Part shown: in pieces, positions 51,027-59,080 of the stretch
How the letters are laid out: each line of letters starts with the position of its first letter
How positions within the stretch are numbered: the first letter of the stretch is position 1
From: Pseudomaricurvus hydrocarbonicus
Lineage (GTDB): Bacteria > Pseudomonadota > Gammaproteobacteria > Pseudomonadales > Cellvibrionaceae
Assembly (NCBI RefSeq): GCF_011602365.1
Contig: NZ_JAAONZ010000004.1
Location: 62,001 to 126,000, forward strand
Direction: 5' to 3'
Length of the DNA stretch: 64,000 bases
The notes under the pieces: generated by a model
Told to the model about the DNA's origin: nothing
Databases searched by the model: none
Seen by the model: the letters and a program-made list of their open reading frames with translations, nothing else
Program-made: the position numbers and the translations under genes

Positions 51027-53426
51027 ATGTTGCGAATTCTTAAGTGGAGCTTGGGCGTTACCGGTGTACTGTTACTGGGTGCCTTGGGGGTTATGGCGTA
51101 CTACTTGTACAATGTTGTCCCGTCACTTCACGAACCACCAGAGCACATTCTTGAGCGCACGCCTTTGGGGTCCGAGGTCTACTCCCCCCATGAGGCGTAT
51201 AAAGGACCACACCCTTCTTTGATGCAGCGTCCTGAAGATACTTTTACCTATCCAATAAAAATTGGTGAAGTAGGCCCGGTAGATCCATTATTTGCCGGGG
51301 AAAAGACCTACCCATTCTGGTGCGGTAAGAATAAAGTCACTGAGCAACAGCCCATGGTGGATAACTACGATGGCTTTGGCGTTCCCGTGTTTTCAGTGGA
51401 TGCAGATGGTGTAAAAGGACAGGAGATCGTTGGTTACAGTAAGGACTGCCTGCACTCAACGGGTGTCGCTTATTACTATCACAGCAAGGAGCATGGCCGC
51501 TTCCAGCCGCTGACAGAAGACACACCCGAGTTCGATATTGATACGTTTGTGTACGAAGGCGTGACACGGGATTTCGTTGTGCGTTTGGAGACGGGCACCA
51601 TCAACCGCTATTTCTATGCCATCGCCGCTCTGAGAGGGGAGGGTGAAACTCTGGAGCGCCCGTTGGGCAATTTGTGGAACCGGCGGTTAATTTATCAATT
51701 CAGGGGTGGTGTTGGCATTGGCAAGCGGCAGGGCAATTTGAAACCGAGCGATGTCTTAAAGCGCCGTAAATCCCAGTTGCGCGAAGGTTATGCCGTGGTC
51801 TATTCGTCCGCCAATCAAACCAGCAATCACTACAATATGTGGTTGGCGGAAGACACGGCCTTACGGGTTAAAAAACAATTTGTCAGCGAATATGGGGAAC
51901 CTCTCTATACCGTGGGAATTGGCGGTTCCGGTGGTGCGATACAGCAATACCTGATCGCACAGAACAACCCGGACGTACTGGATGGCATTATTCCCCTGTA
52001 TTCATACCCGGACATGGTGACACAAACCACTTACGTGCTGGATTGTGAGCCGCTGGAATATTATTTTGATGTGCAAGACAGTCAAAACCCCCGGTGGGCA
52101 GACTGGTCTCAGCGGGTGTTGGTCGAAGGCTTGAGTTCAACGTCAGCAGACCTCAACTATTTTCAGGCCATGACGTCAGCCGCAAGGGTTCTCAAAGGCG
52201 AGCCGGAAGGCGTTTCACAGAAACTCAATGGCAGCAGCGAGTGTGTCAAATCGTGGCGCGGGTTAACGCCGCTGGTACACAACCCAAATTTTGTTCATTT
52301 TGCGAAAAACTTCAGCCAAACGGTGCAAGAGCAAACCCGCTGGACCCACTGGGAGGATTTATACCAGTTTTATGGGCGGGATCAGCAGGGCTATGCGCAG
52401 AGTACCTGGGACAATGTCGGCATCCAGTACGGCTTGAAAAGTTTGGTTGAAGGCAAAATTAGCGTCGAGGAATTTCTCGACATCAATGCCCAGGTTGGCG
52501 GATGGACATCACCAGACAAGATGAAGGACGAGAAATTCTGGTTTTTGCAGGGCAATGTTTTGCCCGTCGAGTTATCCGTGTGGAGCCACCAAAACCTGGA
52601 GCTGTCTGACAATGTTGAGCAGCCTGCCAAGCGCACCGAAGCGTCACTGGATGCGATCGAAGGTATTTTCCGCTCTGGCAATGTTTTTATCGGCAAACTT
52701 GATATCCCGATCCTTGATGTGCGTCACTACCTGGATCCGATCCTGGACATGCATCACTCTTCTGCATCATTTATGACCCGGGCCAGGATGCTCAAAGCTC
52801 AAGACAACGCCGACAATCAGATCATCTGGATGAGCGATCCCAAGCATGACCCGGTTGACCGCGCCTTTGCTGTCATGGACGACTGGTTACTCAACATCCA
52901 TATGCACCCGGAAAAAAGCGTGGTGGAAAACCGTCCGTATTTTGCCGAGCATTCCTGTTTTGACCAGGACGGCCAAACCATTGCCCGCGGGCATAATGTT
53001 TGGGATGGGGCCTGGAATCAGCAGCCTGCAGGGGCTTGCATGAGGGTGTACCCAAGTTACCCCACCTCCAGAGAAATTGCCGGGGCTCCTGTGGATGGTG
53101 ATATCTTCAAGTGCCAGCTGCAATCGATCGAAAACGCGGTTGACGGAGGGCTTTATGGGCGGGTTGACATGCAGTCGCATAGGGAGCGACTGGAGGCCAT
53201 CTTTCCCAGTGGCGTCTGCGATTTCACCAAGCCGGGACTGGGGCGTCCGGGTAACCTGCTGAAGCGGGCCGTGATCGCCAAGGCTGACGTCACATCCGGG
53301 AAAAACGTTTCTGAGACTCAACAAGCAGCACCCGAGGGGCTGTCTCTGGACAAGCTGCAGCCTGTGACCTTATCCAGACTGGATGACGTGCACAACGATC
53401 TCGACAGGGAGACCGCTACGCAGTGA
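51027..53426 (+). CDS. DUF6351 family protein, membrane-anchored putative alpha/beta hydrolase
   Basis: The 799-residue protein starts with an uncleaved-type membrane anchor (LRILKWSLGVTGVLLLGALGVMAYYLY), so the bulk should be periplasmic. It matches DUF6351 proteins by GNLWNRRLIYQFRGGVGIGK, GYAVVYSSANQTSNHYNMWLAEDTALRVK and PLYTVGIGGSGGAIQQYLIAQNNPDVLDGIIPLYSYPD; GGSGG is a likely nucleophile elbow. Several Cys (FWCGKNK, SKDCLHST, SSECVKSW) suggest disulfides. A conserved DPILDMHHSSASFMTRAR segment could contribute acid and His. The substrate is unknown; tannase/feruloyl-esterase-like or polyhydroxyalkanoate-type hydrolysis is conceivable. ATG 51027 has GGAG 10 nt upstream. Confidence 0.75.
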   Translation: MLRILKWSLGVTGVLLLGALGVMAYYLYNVVPSLHEPPEHILERTPLGSEVYSPHEAYKGPHPSLMQRPEDTFTYPIKIGEVGPVDPLFAGEKTYPFWCGKNKVTEQQPMVDNYDGFGVPVFSVDADGVKGQEIVGYSKDCLHSTGVAYYYHSKEHGRFQPLTEDTPEFDIDTFVYEGVTRDFVVRLETGTINRYFYAIAALRGEGETLERPLGNLWNRRLIYQFRGGVGIGKRQGNLKPSDVLKRRKSQLREGYAVVYSSANQTSNHYNMWLAEDTALRVKKQFVSEYGEPLYTVGIGGSGGAIQQYLIAQNNPDVLDGIIPLYSYPDMVTQTTYVLDCEPLEYYFDVQDSQNPRWADWSQRVLVEGLSSTSADLNYFQAMTSAARVLKGEPEGVSQKLNGSSECVKSWRGLTPLVHNPNFVHFAKNFSQTVQEQTRWTHWEDLYQFYGRDQQGYAQSTWDNVGIQYGLKSLVEGKISVEEFLDINAQVGGWTSPDKMKDEKFWFLQGNVLPVELSVWSHQNLELSDNVEQPAKRTEASLDAIEGIFRSGNVFIGKLDIPILDVRHYLDPILDMHHSSASFMTRARMLKAQDNADNQIIWMSDPKHDPVDRAFAVMDDWLLNIHMHPEKSVVENRPYFAEHSCFDQDGQTIARGHNVWDGAWNQQPAGACMRVYPSYPTSREIAGAPVDGDIFKCQLQSIENAVDGGLYGRVDMQSHRERLEAIFPSGVCDFTKPGLGRPGNLLKRAVIAKADVTSGKNVSETQQAAPEGLSLDKLQPVTLSRLDDVHNDLDRETATQ

Positions 53427-53546
53427 CAGGAGCTTGTTGCGAGGGGGCTTTGCTGCCTCTCGGTGACTACTTCGGTAACTTCTGGGGCTGGACGAGATGG
53501 GGCGCTGATTGATGATTCAGCCGGGCCGTGGGTTGGTGCATACCAG

Positions 53547-55082
53547 CTATTCGGTCAACGGCAACGTTATGATGAAATTGGTCCCTTTGCCGGGGTGAGA
53601 TTCGACCTCGATGGTTCCATCATGGTGTTCTGTGACGATAAAGTAGGTGACGGACAACCCCAGACCGGTGCCTTTGCCCACTTCTTTGGTGGTGAAAAAG
53701 GGCTCAAAAATGTGGCGGCTGACCGCTTCGGTCATTCCCGGGCCGTTGTCTTCAACTTCAATACTGACACTGTGCTGGTGTGCACGAATTCGCAGTGTAA
53801 TTCTGGGGTGCAGGGGCGGACCATACTCATCGTTATTAAATGCCTGGCAGGCGTTGCGCAGCAAGTTCAAAATCACCTGTTGCATTTCAGTCGGTGAGCA
53901 GCGAACCAGGGGGATCTCCCGATCAAACTCCTTGATGATTTCAAGTTGCTCAGCCCCCTCCGGCGTTTTGAGTTCGAAGGAGTTCCTGGCCAGCTCAAGG
54001 CTGTGCTCCAGCAGCTCTTCCAGGTCCGTTTTCTGATGCGAAAGGGTGTTGCTCCGAGAAAACTCAAGCATGTTGGTGACTATCCGGGCGGAGCGGTCTC
54101 CAGCGTCCCGAATCGCATCAAGAAATTTAAAGATATCCCGGGCAGACAAGTATTCCTGGATTTGCTCGATTTTTATGCCAATGTCATCGGCTACCCGGTG
54201 GTTTTGTTCCAGTTCTGCGGAGGTTCTGCGATATATGTTCTGTACGCCATGGAGGATGGCGCTGAGAGGGTTGTTGATTTCATGGGCCATCCCTGCGGCA
54301 AGCTCCCCCAGCGACATCATCTTTTCATTCTGGATCATCATGTTTTCAATGCGCACTTTGAGTGTCACGTCATCGAGTCGAATCACCGCACCGGTTAATT
54401 CCGACGAAAGCAGAGGGTAGACCGTTAAGTCAATGTGCTGGGCATTGCTGCCGGTGCCTTGCTGGATGTTTTCATTGATTTGAGGGACCCCTTTGTCAAT
54501 GGTTTCCTGAATCAAATCAATCGACACCGGAATCTCCGGATACACGTCCATCAGGTTGCGGCCCAGCGCGTCCGCGGGAGGGATTTCCGTGGCCAGGGTG
54601 GCGGCGGTATTCCAGTGTGTAATCAATCCTTGCCGGGTAATCCCAATCAGAACCGACGGCATGGAGTTAATGATGCTGTTGAGGTAATCCTGAGTCTCAC
54701 GGAGCAACTCTTCCGTGATTTCGTGTTTCGCAATCTCATCGTAAAGTTGATTATTGATGTTGCGCAACTTATTGGTCCGCTCAATAACCCGTTGCTCAAG
54801 ATCCCGCTGAGCGTTTTTCAGGTCATCTTTTTTTCGGATGTATTTTTTGCGGCTGGCCTGGCCAAAAATAAGGATGATCGTTTGCAGGACGATGATCAGT
54901 CCCAGGAACAGAATAATCCCCATTTGCACGGGATCCTCTGGCGCGGTTGTTTCCAAAGGCTGTGCCACCGCAGCGCAGGGCAGGATAAGCACAAGCCCCC
55001 CGGAGGCTTTTGAGCACATGTCCCGGACGTGGCGCGAAACTTCTGCGTGAGCAGGCTTTGCTGGCAGACCTGAGGCAAACAT
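53547..55082 (-). CDS. PAS-domain sensor histidine kinase (orphan)
   Basis: The 511-residue kinase has a signal-peptide-like front (LVLILPCAAVAQP), one membrane helix (about 52-74, MGIILFLGLIIVLQTIILIFG), a coiled signalling stretch, a PAS domain (about 130-240, INSMPSVLIGITRQGLITHWN), HisKA with the phospho-accepting His in ELAAGMAHEINNPLSAILHG, and HATPase_c with the N box LNLLRNACQAF, G1 EVEDNGPGM, F box FEPFFTTKEVGKGTGLGLS. Autophosphorylation would feed a response regulator; none is adjacent. Start 55082 has AAGGA upstream; ATG 55019 (MCSKASGG), directly at the signal sequence, is an alternative. The frame opens further back at 55184. Confidence 0.87.
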   Translation of the reverse strand: MFASGLPAKPAHAEVSRHVRDMCSKASGGLVLILPCAAVAQPLETTAPEDPVQMGIILFLGLIIVLQTIILIFGQASRKKYIRKKDDLKNAQRDLEQRVIERTNKLRNINNQLYDEIAKHEITEELLRETQDYLNSIINSMPSVLIGITRQGLITHWNTAATLATEIPPADALGRNLMDVYPEIPVSIDLIQETIDKGVPQINENIQQGTGSNAQHIDLTVYPLLSSELTGAVIRLDDVTLKVRIENMMIQNEKMMSLGELAAGMAHEINNPLSAILHGVQNIYRRTSAELEQNHRVADDIGIKIEQIQEYLSARDIFKFLDAIRDAGDRSARIVTNMLEFSRSNTLSHQKTDLEELLEHSLELARNSFELKTPEGAEQLEIIKEFDREIPLVRCSPTEMQQVILNLLRNACQAFNNDEYGPPLHPRITLRIRAHQHSVSIEVEDNGPGMTEAVSRHIFEPFFTTKEVGKGTGLGLSVTYFIVTEHHDGTIEVESHPGKGTNFIITLPLTE

Positions 55083-55272
55083 ATTGCGTCCTTGTCCAGA
55101 ATTTTGGTGGTTGAGGCTCGACCAGTCCAGGCCGGGTAAACTCTTTGGCGTGATTATAATTCGGGGCGCCACGATCTCAATCATGCTGAACCCTGTTGAG
55201 GTATTTATTAAACAGCAATTTGCTCATAAAATCAGCAGCTTAGAAGGATTGCCGAGTTTTTTTCAAAAAGGT

Positions 55273-55300
55273 TTGACACTCCAGATGGATTCGGTAGAAT
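55273..55300 (+). promoter_or_regulatory. Sigma-70 promoter of the tRNA operon
   Basis: TTGACA (55273-55278) and TAGAAT (55295-55300) are 16 bp apart, followed by the GC-rich discriminator GCGCC typical of growth-rate and ppGpp-controlled stable RNA promoters. The tRNA begins 18 nt further on. Confidence 0.85.
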
Positions 55301-55318
55301 GCGCCTCTCTTGCAGAAC

Positions 55319-55394
55319 GGGTGGTTAGCTCAGCTGGGAGAGCATCGCCCTTACAAGGCGAGGGTCGGGGGTTCGATCCCCTCACCACCCACCA
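55319..55394 (+). tRNA. tRNA-Val (anticodon UAC)
   Basis: The 76-nt gene folds into a full cloverleaf: acceptor GGGTGGT/ACCACCC, D arm with AGCTCAGCTGGGAGAGC, anticodon stem TCGCC/GGCGA around loop CTTACAA (anticodon TAC), T arm GGGGGTTCGATCCCC, discriminator A, and genome-encoded CCA. It is first in a two-tRNA transcript. Confidence 0.97.
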
Positions 55395-55415
55395 AGCAAG
55401 AAATGGTTATACAGC

Positions 55416-55492
55416 GGACCGGTAGTTCAGTTGGTTAGAATGCCGGCCTGTCACGCCGGAGGTCGCGGGTTCGAGTCCCGTCCGGTCCGCCA
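55416..55492 (+). tRNA. tRNA-Asp (anticodon GUC)
   Basis: The 77-nt cloverleaf has acceptor GGACCGG/CCGGTCC, anticodon stem CCGGC/GCCGG around CTGTCAC (anticodon GTC), T arm CGGGTTCGAGTCCCG, discriminator G and encoded CCA. It lies 21 nt behind tRNA-Val. The tRNA-Val/tRNA-Asp pairing is common in gammaproteobacteria. Confidence 0.97.
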
Positions 55493-56030
55493 ATAACCCT
55501 AATCAAGACCTCCTATCAGTGATCTACCATCTTATCTCCTGACTTCTTCAGATTCGTAGTTTCTCGTATTTCGTCTTAATGCTTTAATTTCGCCACAGCA
55601 CTTTATAAAGCCACCGTTTCATGCGTCTGAATATCCGGGATATACCGGTTACACGACTAGCAGGGCTCCGAGTGTTGCCAGGGCTTATGCGTTCTTGCGG
55701 AGCAAGCTTGAGGTGCAGCCCTTGCCCTGAGCTTGCCTTAAAAAAGGGTGAGATGGCTCCCGGTGCTGCCGGGTGTCGCTCCTTTGTCCGCATTCTCGCC
55801 CATTCAAAGAGTCAGTTAAGAACAAGCAGAAAGCTTGTTATATCTGATCGATCTAATATTTTCACGCAACTGTCATTATTTTTTTCTATCTTTAATACAA
55901 GCCTTACAAATTAAGGGCTTACAGGAACTGCTGAAGGTTGCTCCTGAAGATTCGGCAGCGCCAAGCGCATAAGCCGGGTGTTCACGCCCTGTCCAGCAGC
56001 TCATTTAAATGTCTATACAGGAGTTGATAT
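55493..56030. other. 538-nt gap after the tRNAs
   Basis: No obvious intrinsic terminator follows tRNA-Asp at once. A 97-codon open frame (55621-55914) has mixed composition and a truncated-looking Leu/Arg-rich product without family features, so it is not called. An A+T-rich stretch (about 55830-55915) and an imperfect stem AAGCC...GGCTT (55901-55921) precede the small acidic gene and may carry its promoter or leader. Confidence 0.4.
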
Positions 56031-56117
56031 ATGCAAGACTATCTGGAAGATCTGCTTGACGAAGCCTTCGAGGAATACGAAGACGATGTCTGGGCAGAAG
56101 ATTACAGTGATGTATAA
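56031..56117 (+). CDS. Acidic microprotein (28 aa), unknown function
   Basis: The product starts MQDYLEDLLDEAFEEYED and ends WAEDYSDV. Over 40% of residues are Asp or Glu and there is no Lys or Arg, a strongly acidic amphipathic helix with aromatic/Leu positions (Y4, L5, L8, L9, F13, Y16, W21). AGGAG at the proper spacing precedes the ATG. The stop is followed at once by hairpin GGTCTGGG-GCT-CCCAGACC (56118-56136) and a terminator-like stem further on, so it looks like a self-contained small gene. No homolog is recognised. DNA-mimic or protein-inhibitor roles are only guesses from charge. Confidence 0.6.
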   Translation: MQDYLEDLLDEAFEEYEDDVWAEDYSDV

Positions 56118-56631
56118 GGTCTGGGGCTCCCAGACCAATCCGAATTCTCTCTCTTAATCGCCACAGCTCACCTGACTCAATGCCAGACCGCCACCCCTGG
56201 CGGAGATTTATTTTATTCGTACACTCTTTCTTTTGATGATTCCGTCACAGTTGATGAAGAGTGTTGGACGGATAATGGGGTTTTAAAGCCCTAATAAATG
56301 TAAGCATCAGGACCGTATCCTTATCCCCGTTCATGCACTGCGCTGACCAGACTCTGTTGGTGCTGTACCCTTATGGGGTATCGTTTGTTGAGGTCACAGC
56401 GCCACCCATGCCTTGCCATAGAGGCTTAGATCCAGCGCCGCTCTGTGCGTGTGCCGGGTTGCTGGGCTCTTATTAGGTGTGGTTTATACGCAGCGGGTTG
56501 CGGGCTCGGCGAAACTGGGGGCGCACCAGTTGCTTAACAATGGTTGCTTAAGACCCAGTCATGCATCGCCTATCCGGTCATTACAGCATCAGTCCTTTGG
56601 GGCCCCAGGAAGAGGTCAGGTAAAAAATACA
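56118..56631. other. 514-nt gap between the acidic microprotein and the coiled-coil gene
   Basis: It starts with a perfect 8-bp hairpin (56118-56136) and contains a second stem-loop with a T-rich tail (56188-56215). The later part (56220-56620) is open in frame with the following gene back to 56449, but that stretch (MCRVAGLLLGVVYTQRV) has no family likeness and is probably leader DNA. AGGAAGAGGTCAGG just before 56632 is the ribosome-binding site of the next gene. Confidence 0.45.
56188..56215 (+). terminator. Terminator-like stem-loop after the acidic microprotein gene
   Basis: CCGCCA-CCCC-TGGCGG is followed by AGATTTATTTTATT. The 6-bp GC-rich stem with a T-rich tail resembles a weak intrinsic terminator about 70 nt past the microprotein stop. 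Confidence 0.6.
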
Positions 56632-57936
56632 ATGAGTTACCCAGTAACAGCGGCTGAAGCGGTTCTGATATTCACCGGTAAGAAGTTAGAGCGGGAGCTG
56701 CTTTATTCTGAATTTGAAGCGGTGCTGGATGGCTTTGTGCCTCTCCCGGAGCAAGCCGGACAAACGGTGACCGCTGTTTTTTTACGGATCACCGAAAGTC
56801 ATCATGTGAGCGCTGCGGTTTTTTTCACCATTGATTTTGACCAGAGTGGTTACCCGGATCAGCGCTGGAATGTTCCTATAGAGCAGCTGGCTAACATTGC
56901 CGGTGAAGGCCCGGATATGGGCGTGGGCCCGATCCGGCTGGCATGCCGCAGTCAATGCCCCATCGCCTGGCATCAGCAGCAGCTGTGGGATCCTCAGATG
57001 ACCGCTGACGGCAATCACCTGGCGATCATCAAACGGGCGTTAGAACGAAACCGACTGGGTTTGAGCTTCGCCAAACCGGAACCCCTTAAACCCGATGTGG
57101 CGGCCCCAGCCGGCAACGATGAACACTGGCGCAAGCGAATTGCTCAGGCCATCAAAGAACAGCGCCTGAGGGTGGCTACACTCCAGCAACAGCACCGTTC
57201 ACAGATGGAGGCCCAACAAACAGAATCCCTGGCAGCCGCTCAGCAATATTTACAACAGATTTCGGCCCTGACGGAGGAGCTGTCAAACGCGCAGGCCCGA
57301 AATCAAGGTCTGGAAGAGACGATTGCCGGGCAGACGCAAAAAATGGCAGGTTTGAGGGAGTATTTTGAGCATAAGCTCAACTCCACGAAAAGCGCAGATG
57401 CGTCGACCATCGCCAACCTCAGAAGTCATCTGGAGGAAGAGCAGCAGCGGCAGCTAGAGTCTGTGACTCAGGAGCTGAATGACCAGCTGCAAATGCGTGA
57501 CATCGAACTGATGTACCGTCAAACTCAGATTGAGGGGCTGCAGGAAGAAATAGAAAGGTTGAAACAAGACAAAGACGAATTGCTCAAGGGCAGTGGTAAT
57601 AATTTACTGGAGCAGCTGCATAAGGCAGGGATAAGCTTTGTAACCTTTCAGCCTGGTGCGGGTCATATGACGCTGCCCATTGATGATATTGCCGGCTTTA
57701 TGGCGGATGTGAATGCCTATACCGCCCGCCGCTGCAAGGTGGATGAGTCCATTTTTATCCGCTGGAAGGGGCATTATCAGCAGCCTCAGTGTGATTTTGA
57801 GCACACGGGCCACGGAGTCTGTGGCAGGGCGGTGGCACGGATTGAGCGCCCGGCAGAATTTCTTCCGGGGGAAAGTGATCGCTGTGAGGATCACAGGGTG
57901 ACTCGGCTGCATGTGTCTCAGGTCGCTTCCACATAA
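56632..57936 (+). CDS. Coiled-coil protein of unknown function (434 aa)
   Basis: I do not recognise a named family. Three parts are visible. Residues 1-145 are a compact domain (MSYPVTAAEAVLIFTGKKLERELLYSEFEAVL, PDMGVGPIRLACRSQCPIAWHQQQLWDP). Residues about 165-330 are a long Gln/Glu/Leu coiled-coil. Residues 335-434 form a C-terminal domain with GISFVTFQPGAGHMTLPIDD and Cys at CDFEHTGHGVC and DRCEDH, which could bind metal. No signal peptide or membrane span is present. Start: AGGAAGAGGTCAGG precedes ATG 56632, and the longer frame looks non-coding. It is single-gene by spacing. Confidence 0.7.
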   Translation: MSYPVTAAEAVLIFTGKKLERELLYSEFEAVLDGFVPLPEQAGQTVTAVFLRITESHHVSAAVFFTIDFDQSGYPDQRWNVPIEQLANIAGEGPDMGVGPIRLACRSQCPIAWHQQQLWDPQMTADGNHLAIIKRALERNRLGLSFAKPEPLKPDVAAPAGNDEHWRKRIAQAIKEQRLRVATLQQQHRSQMEAQQTESLAAAQQYLQQISALTEELSNAQARNQGLEETIAGQTQKMAGLREYFEHKLNSTKSADASTIANLRSHLEEEQQRQLESVTQELNDQLQMRDIELMYRQTQIEGLQEEIERLKQDKDELLKGSGNNLLEQLHKAGISFVTFQPGAGHMTLPIDDIAGFMADVNAYTARRCKVDESIFIRWKGHYQQPQCDFEHTGHGVCGRAVARIERPAEFLPGESDRCEDHRVTRLHVSQVAST

Positions 57937-58072
57937 GTCCGAAACGGGCTTAAGATGGGGGAAGTTTAAGAAACTCTCCTGAGGGTGTGCTACCCCGTGT
58001 TCTTTTCGGCGCTGACGAGCGTGTATTCCAGGCCTTAATGTTACCTCTTAGCCTTATCATTTATTGCCATCT

Positions 58073-59080
58073 ATGATCTCTGACTCCATGAACCTGAAGC
58101 AATTGTCTGGCCAGCACCCAGAGTATTGGGCTGCGCTGAACCCGGTTGAAGAAGTGGATTTTGAACCACTGAGTCGCCTGGGTATCGCTCTCTTGATGAA
58201 GCGTGAGGACCGTCTTGACGCCAGGCTCTCGGGCAACAAATTGTATAAATTGTACGGTCATTTACAGGCTGCCCAACGACAGGGGGCCCGCTGTTTAATC
58301 AGCTTCGGTGGCTACTATTCCAACCATCTGCATGCCTTGGCCTTTCTCGGTAAAGCCTTGAATCTTCGCGCCGTCGGTTGCGTTCGGGGGCATTGTCCCG
58401 AATCACTGTCGATAACGCTGCAGGACTGCCTGGCCCAGGGCATGGAGCTTGAATTCCTCGGTCGGCAGGAATTCAGGGCCCTCCAGTCTGCACAGGGTGT
58501 GCAATCGCTGCGGCAAAAATACCCCGAAGCCTATGTGATTCCCGAGGGAGGAGGGGAGGCAGCCGGAAGGCTGGGGTGTGAGATGATAATGTCCGCAGTT
58601 CGCCGCCAGACCTCCCTGGCCAACACGACAGTGTGCGTCCCCTGTGGAACAGGAACCACCCTCGCTGGTATGCTGGGTAACAGCTTGAGCGGCGAGTCTT
58701 TTCTGGGGTTTTCAGCGCTCAAGCTGGGGGGGCGTCTGCAAGAATATAAAGACAGTATCGCCCGGCAGGTAGAGCCAAGAGCCTGTGGTGGACATTGGGA
58801 TATCGTCGATGAACACCATTTTGGGGGGTTTGCCAGGGTAAAACCGGAGTTGTTTGAGTTCATGAAGCAATTTGAGGCGAGTACGGGAGTGCTTTTGGAC
58901 CCAGTGTATACCGCCAAGCTGGTGTACAGTGTGACTCAGCTGGCGCAACAGGGCTATTGGAGTGCAGGGCACCGGGTGCTGGTGGTTCACACTGGTGGGT
59001 TGCAAGGGAGAAGAGGACATAAGGAATTGATGAGCATACCAGACCAGAGATCAATGAGTGGCCGGCAGGGGGATATCTGA
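58073..59080 (+). CDS. PLP-dependent ACC deaminase/D-cysteine desulfhydrase family protein
   Basis: The enzyme is a fold-type II PLP protein of about 335 residues. Known members split D-cysteine to pyruvate, sulfide and ammonia, or open 1-aminocyclopropane-1-carboxylate. The PLP Lys lies in RLSGNKLYKLYGHL, the substrate loop is ISFGGYYSNHLHALAFLG, and the phosphate loop is VCVPCGTGTTLAGML; the C-terminal end has LVVHTGGLQGRRG. Start is uncertain: TTG 58064, ATG 58073 and ATG 58088 are in frame and none has a clear ribosome-binding site. Its stop overlaps the start of the cyclic-nucleotide/rhodanese gene, suggesting linked functions in sulfur handling. Confidence 0.85.
   Translation: MISDSMNLKQLSGQHPEYWAALNPVEEVDFEPLSRLGIALLMKREDRLDARLSGNKLYKLYGHLQAAQRQGARCLISFGGYYSNHLHALAFLGKALNLRAVGCVRGHCPESLSITLQDCLAQGMELEFLGRQEFRALQSAQGVQSLRQKYPEAYVIPEGGGEAAGRLGCEMIMSAVRRQTSLANTTVCVPCGTGTTLAGMLGNSLSGESFLGFSALKLGGRLQEYKDSIARQVEPRACGGHWDIVDEHHFGGFARVKPELFEFMKQFEASTGVLLDPVYTAKLVYSVTQLAQQGYWSAGHRVLVVHTGGLQGRRGHKELMSIPDQRSMSGRQGDI

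Noticed and set aside
55621-55914. 97-codon open frame after the tRNA genes
   Set aside because: It lacks a ribosome-binding site and a coherent domain; the sequence changes composition midway. Treated as intergenic.
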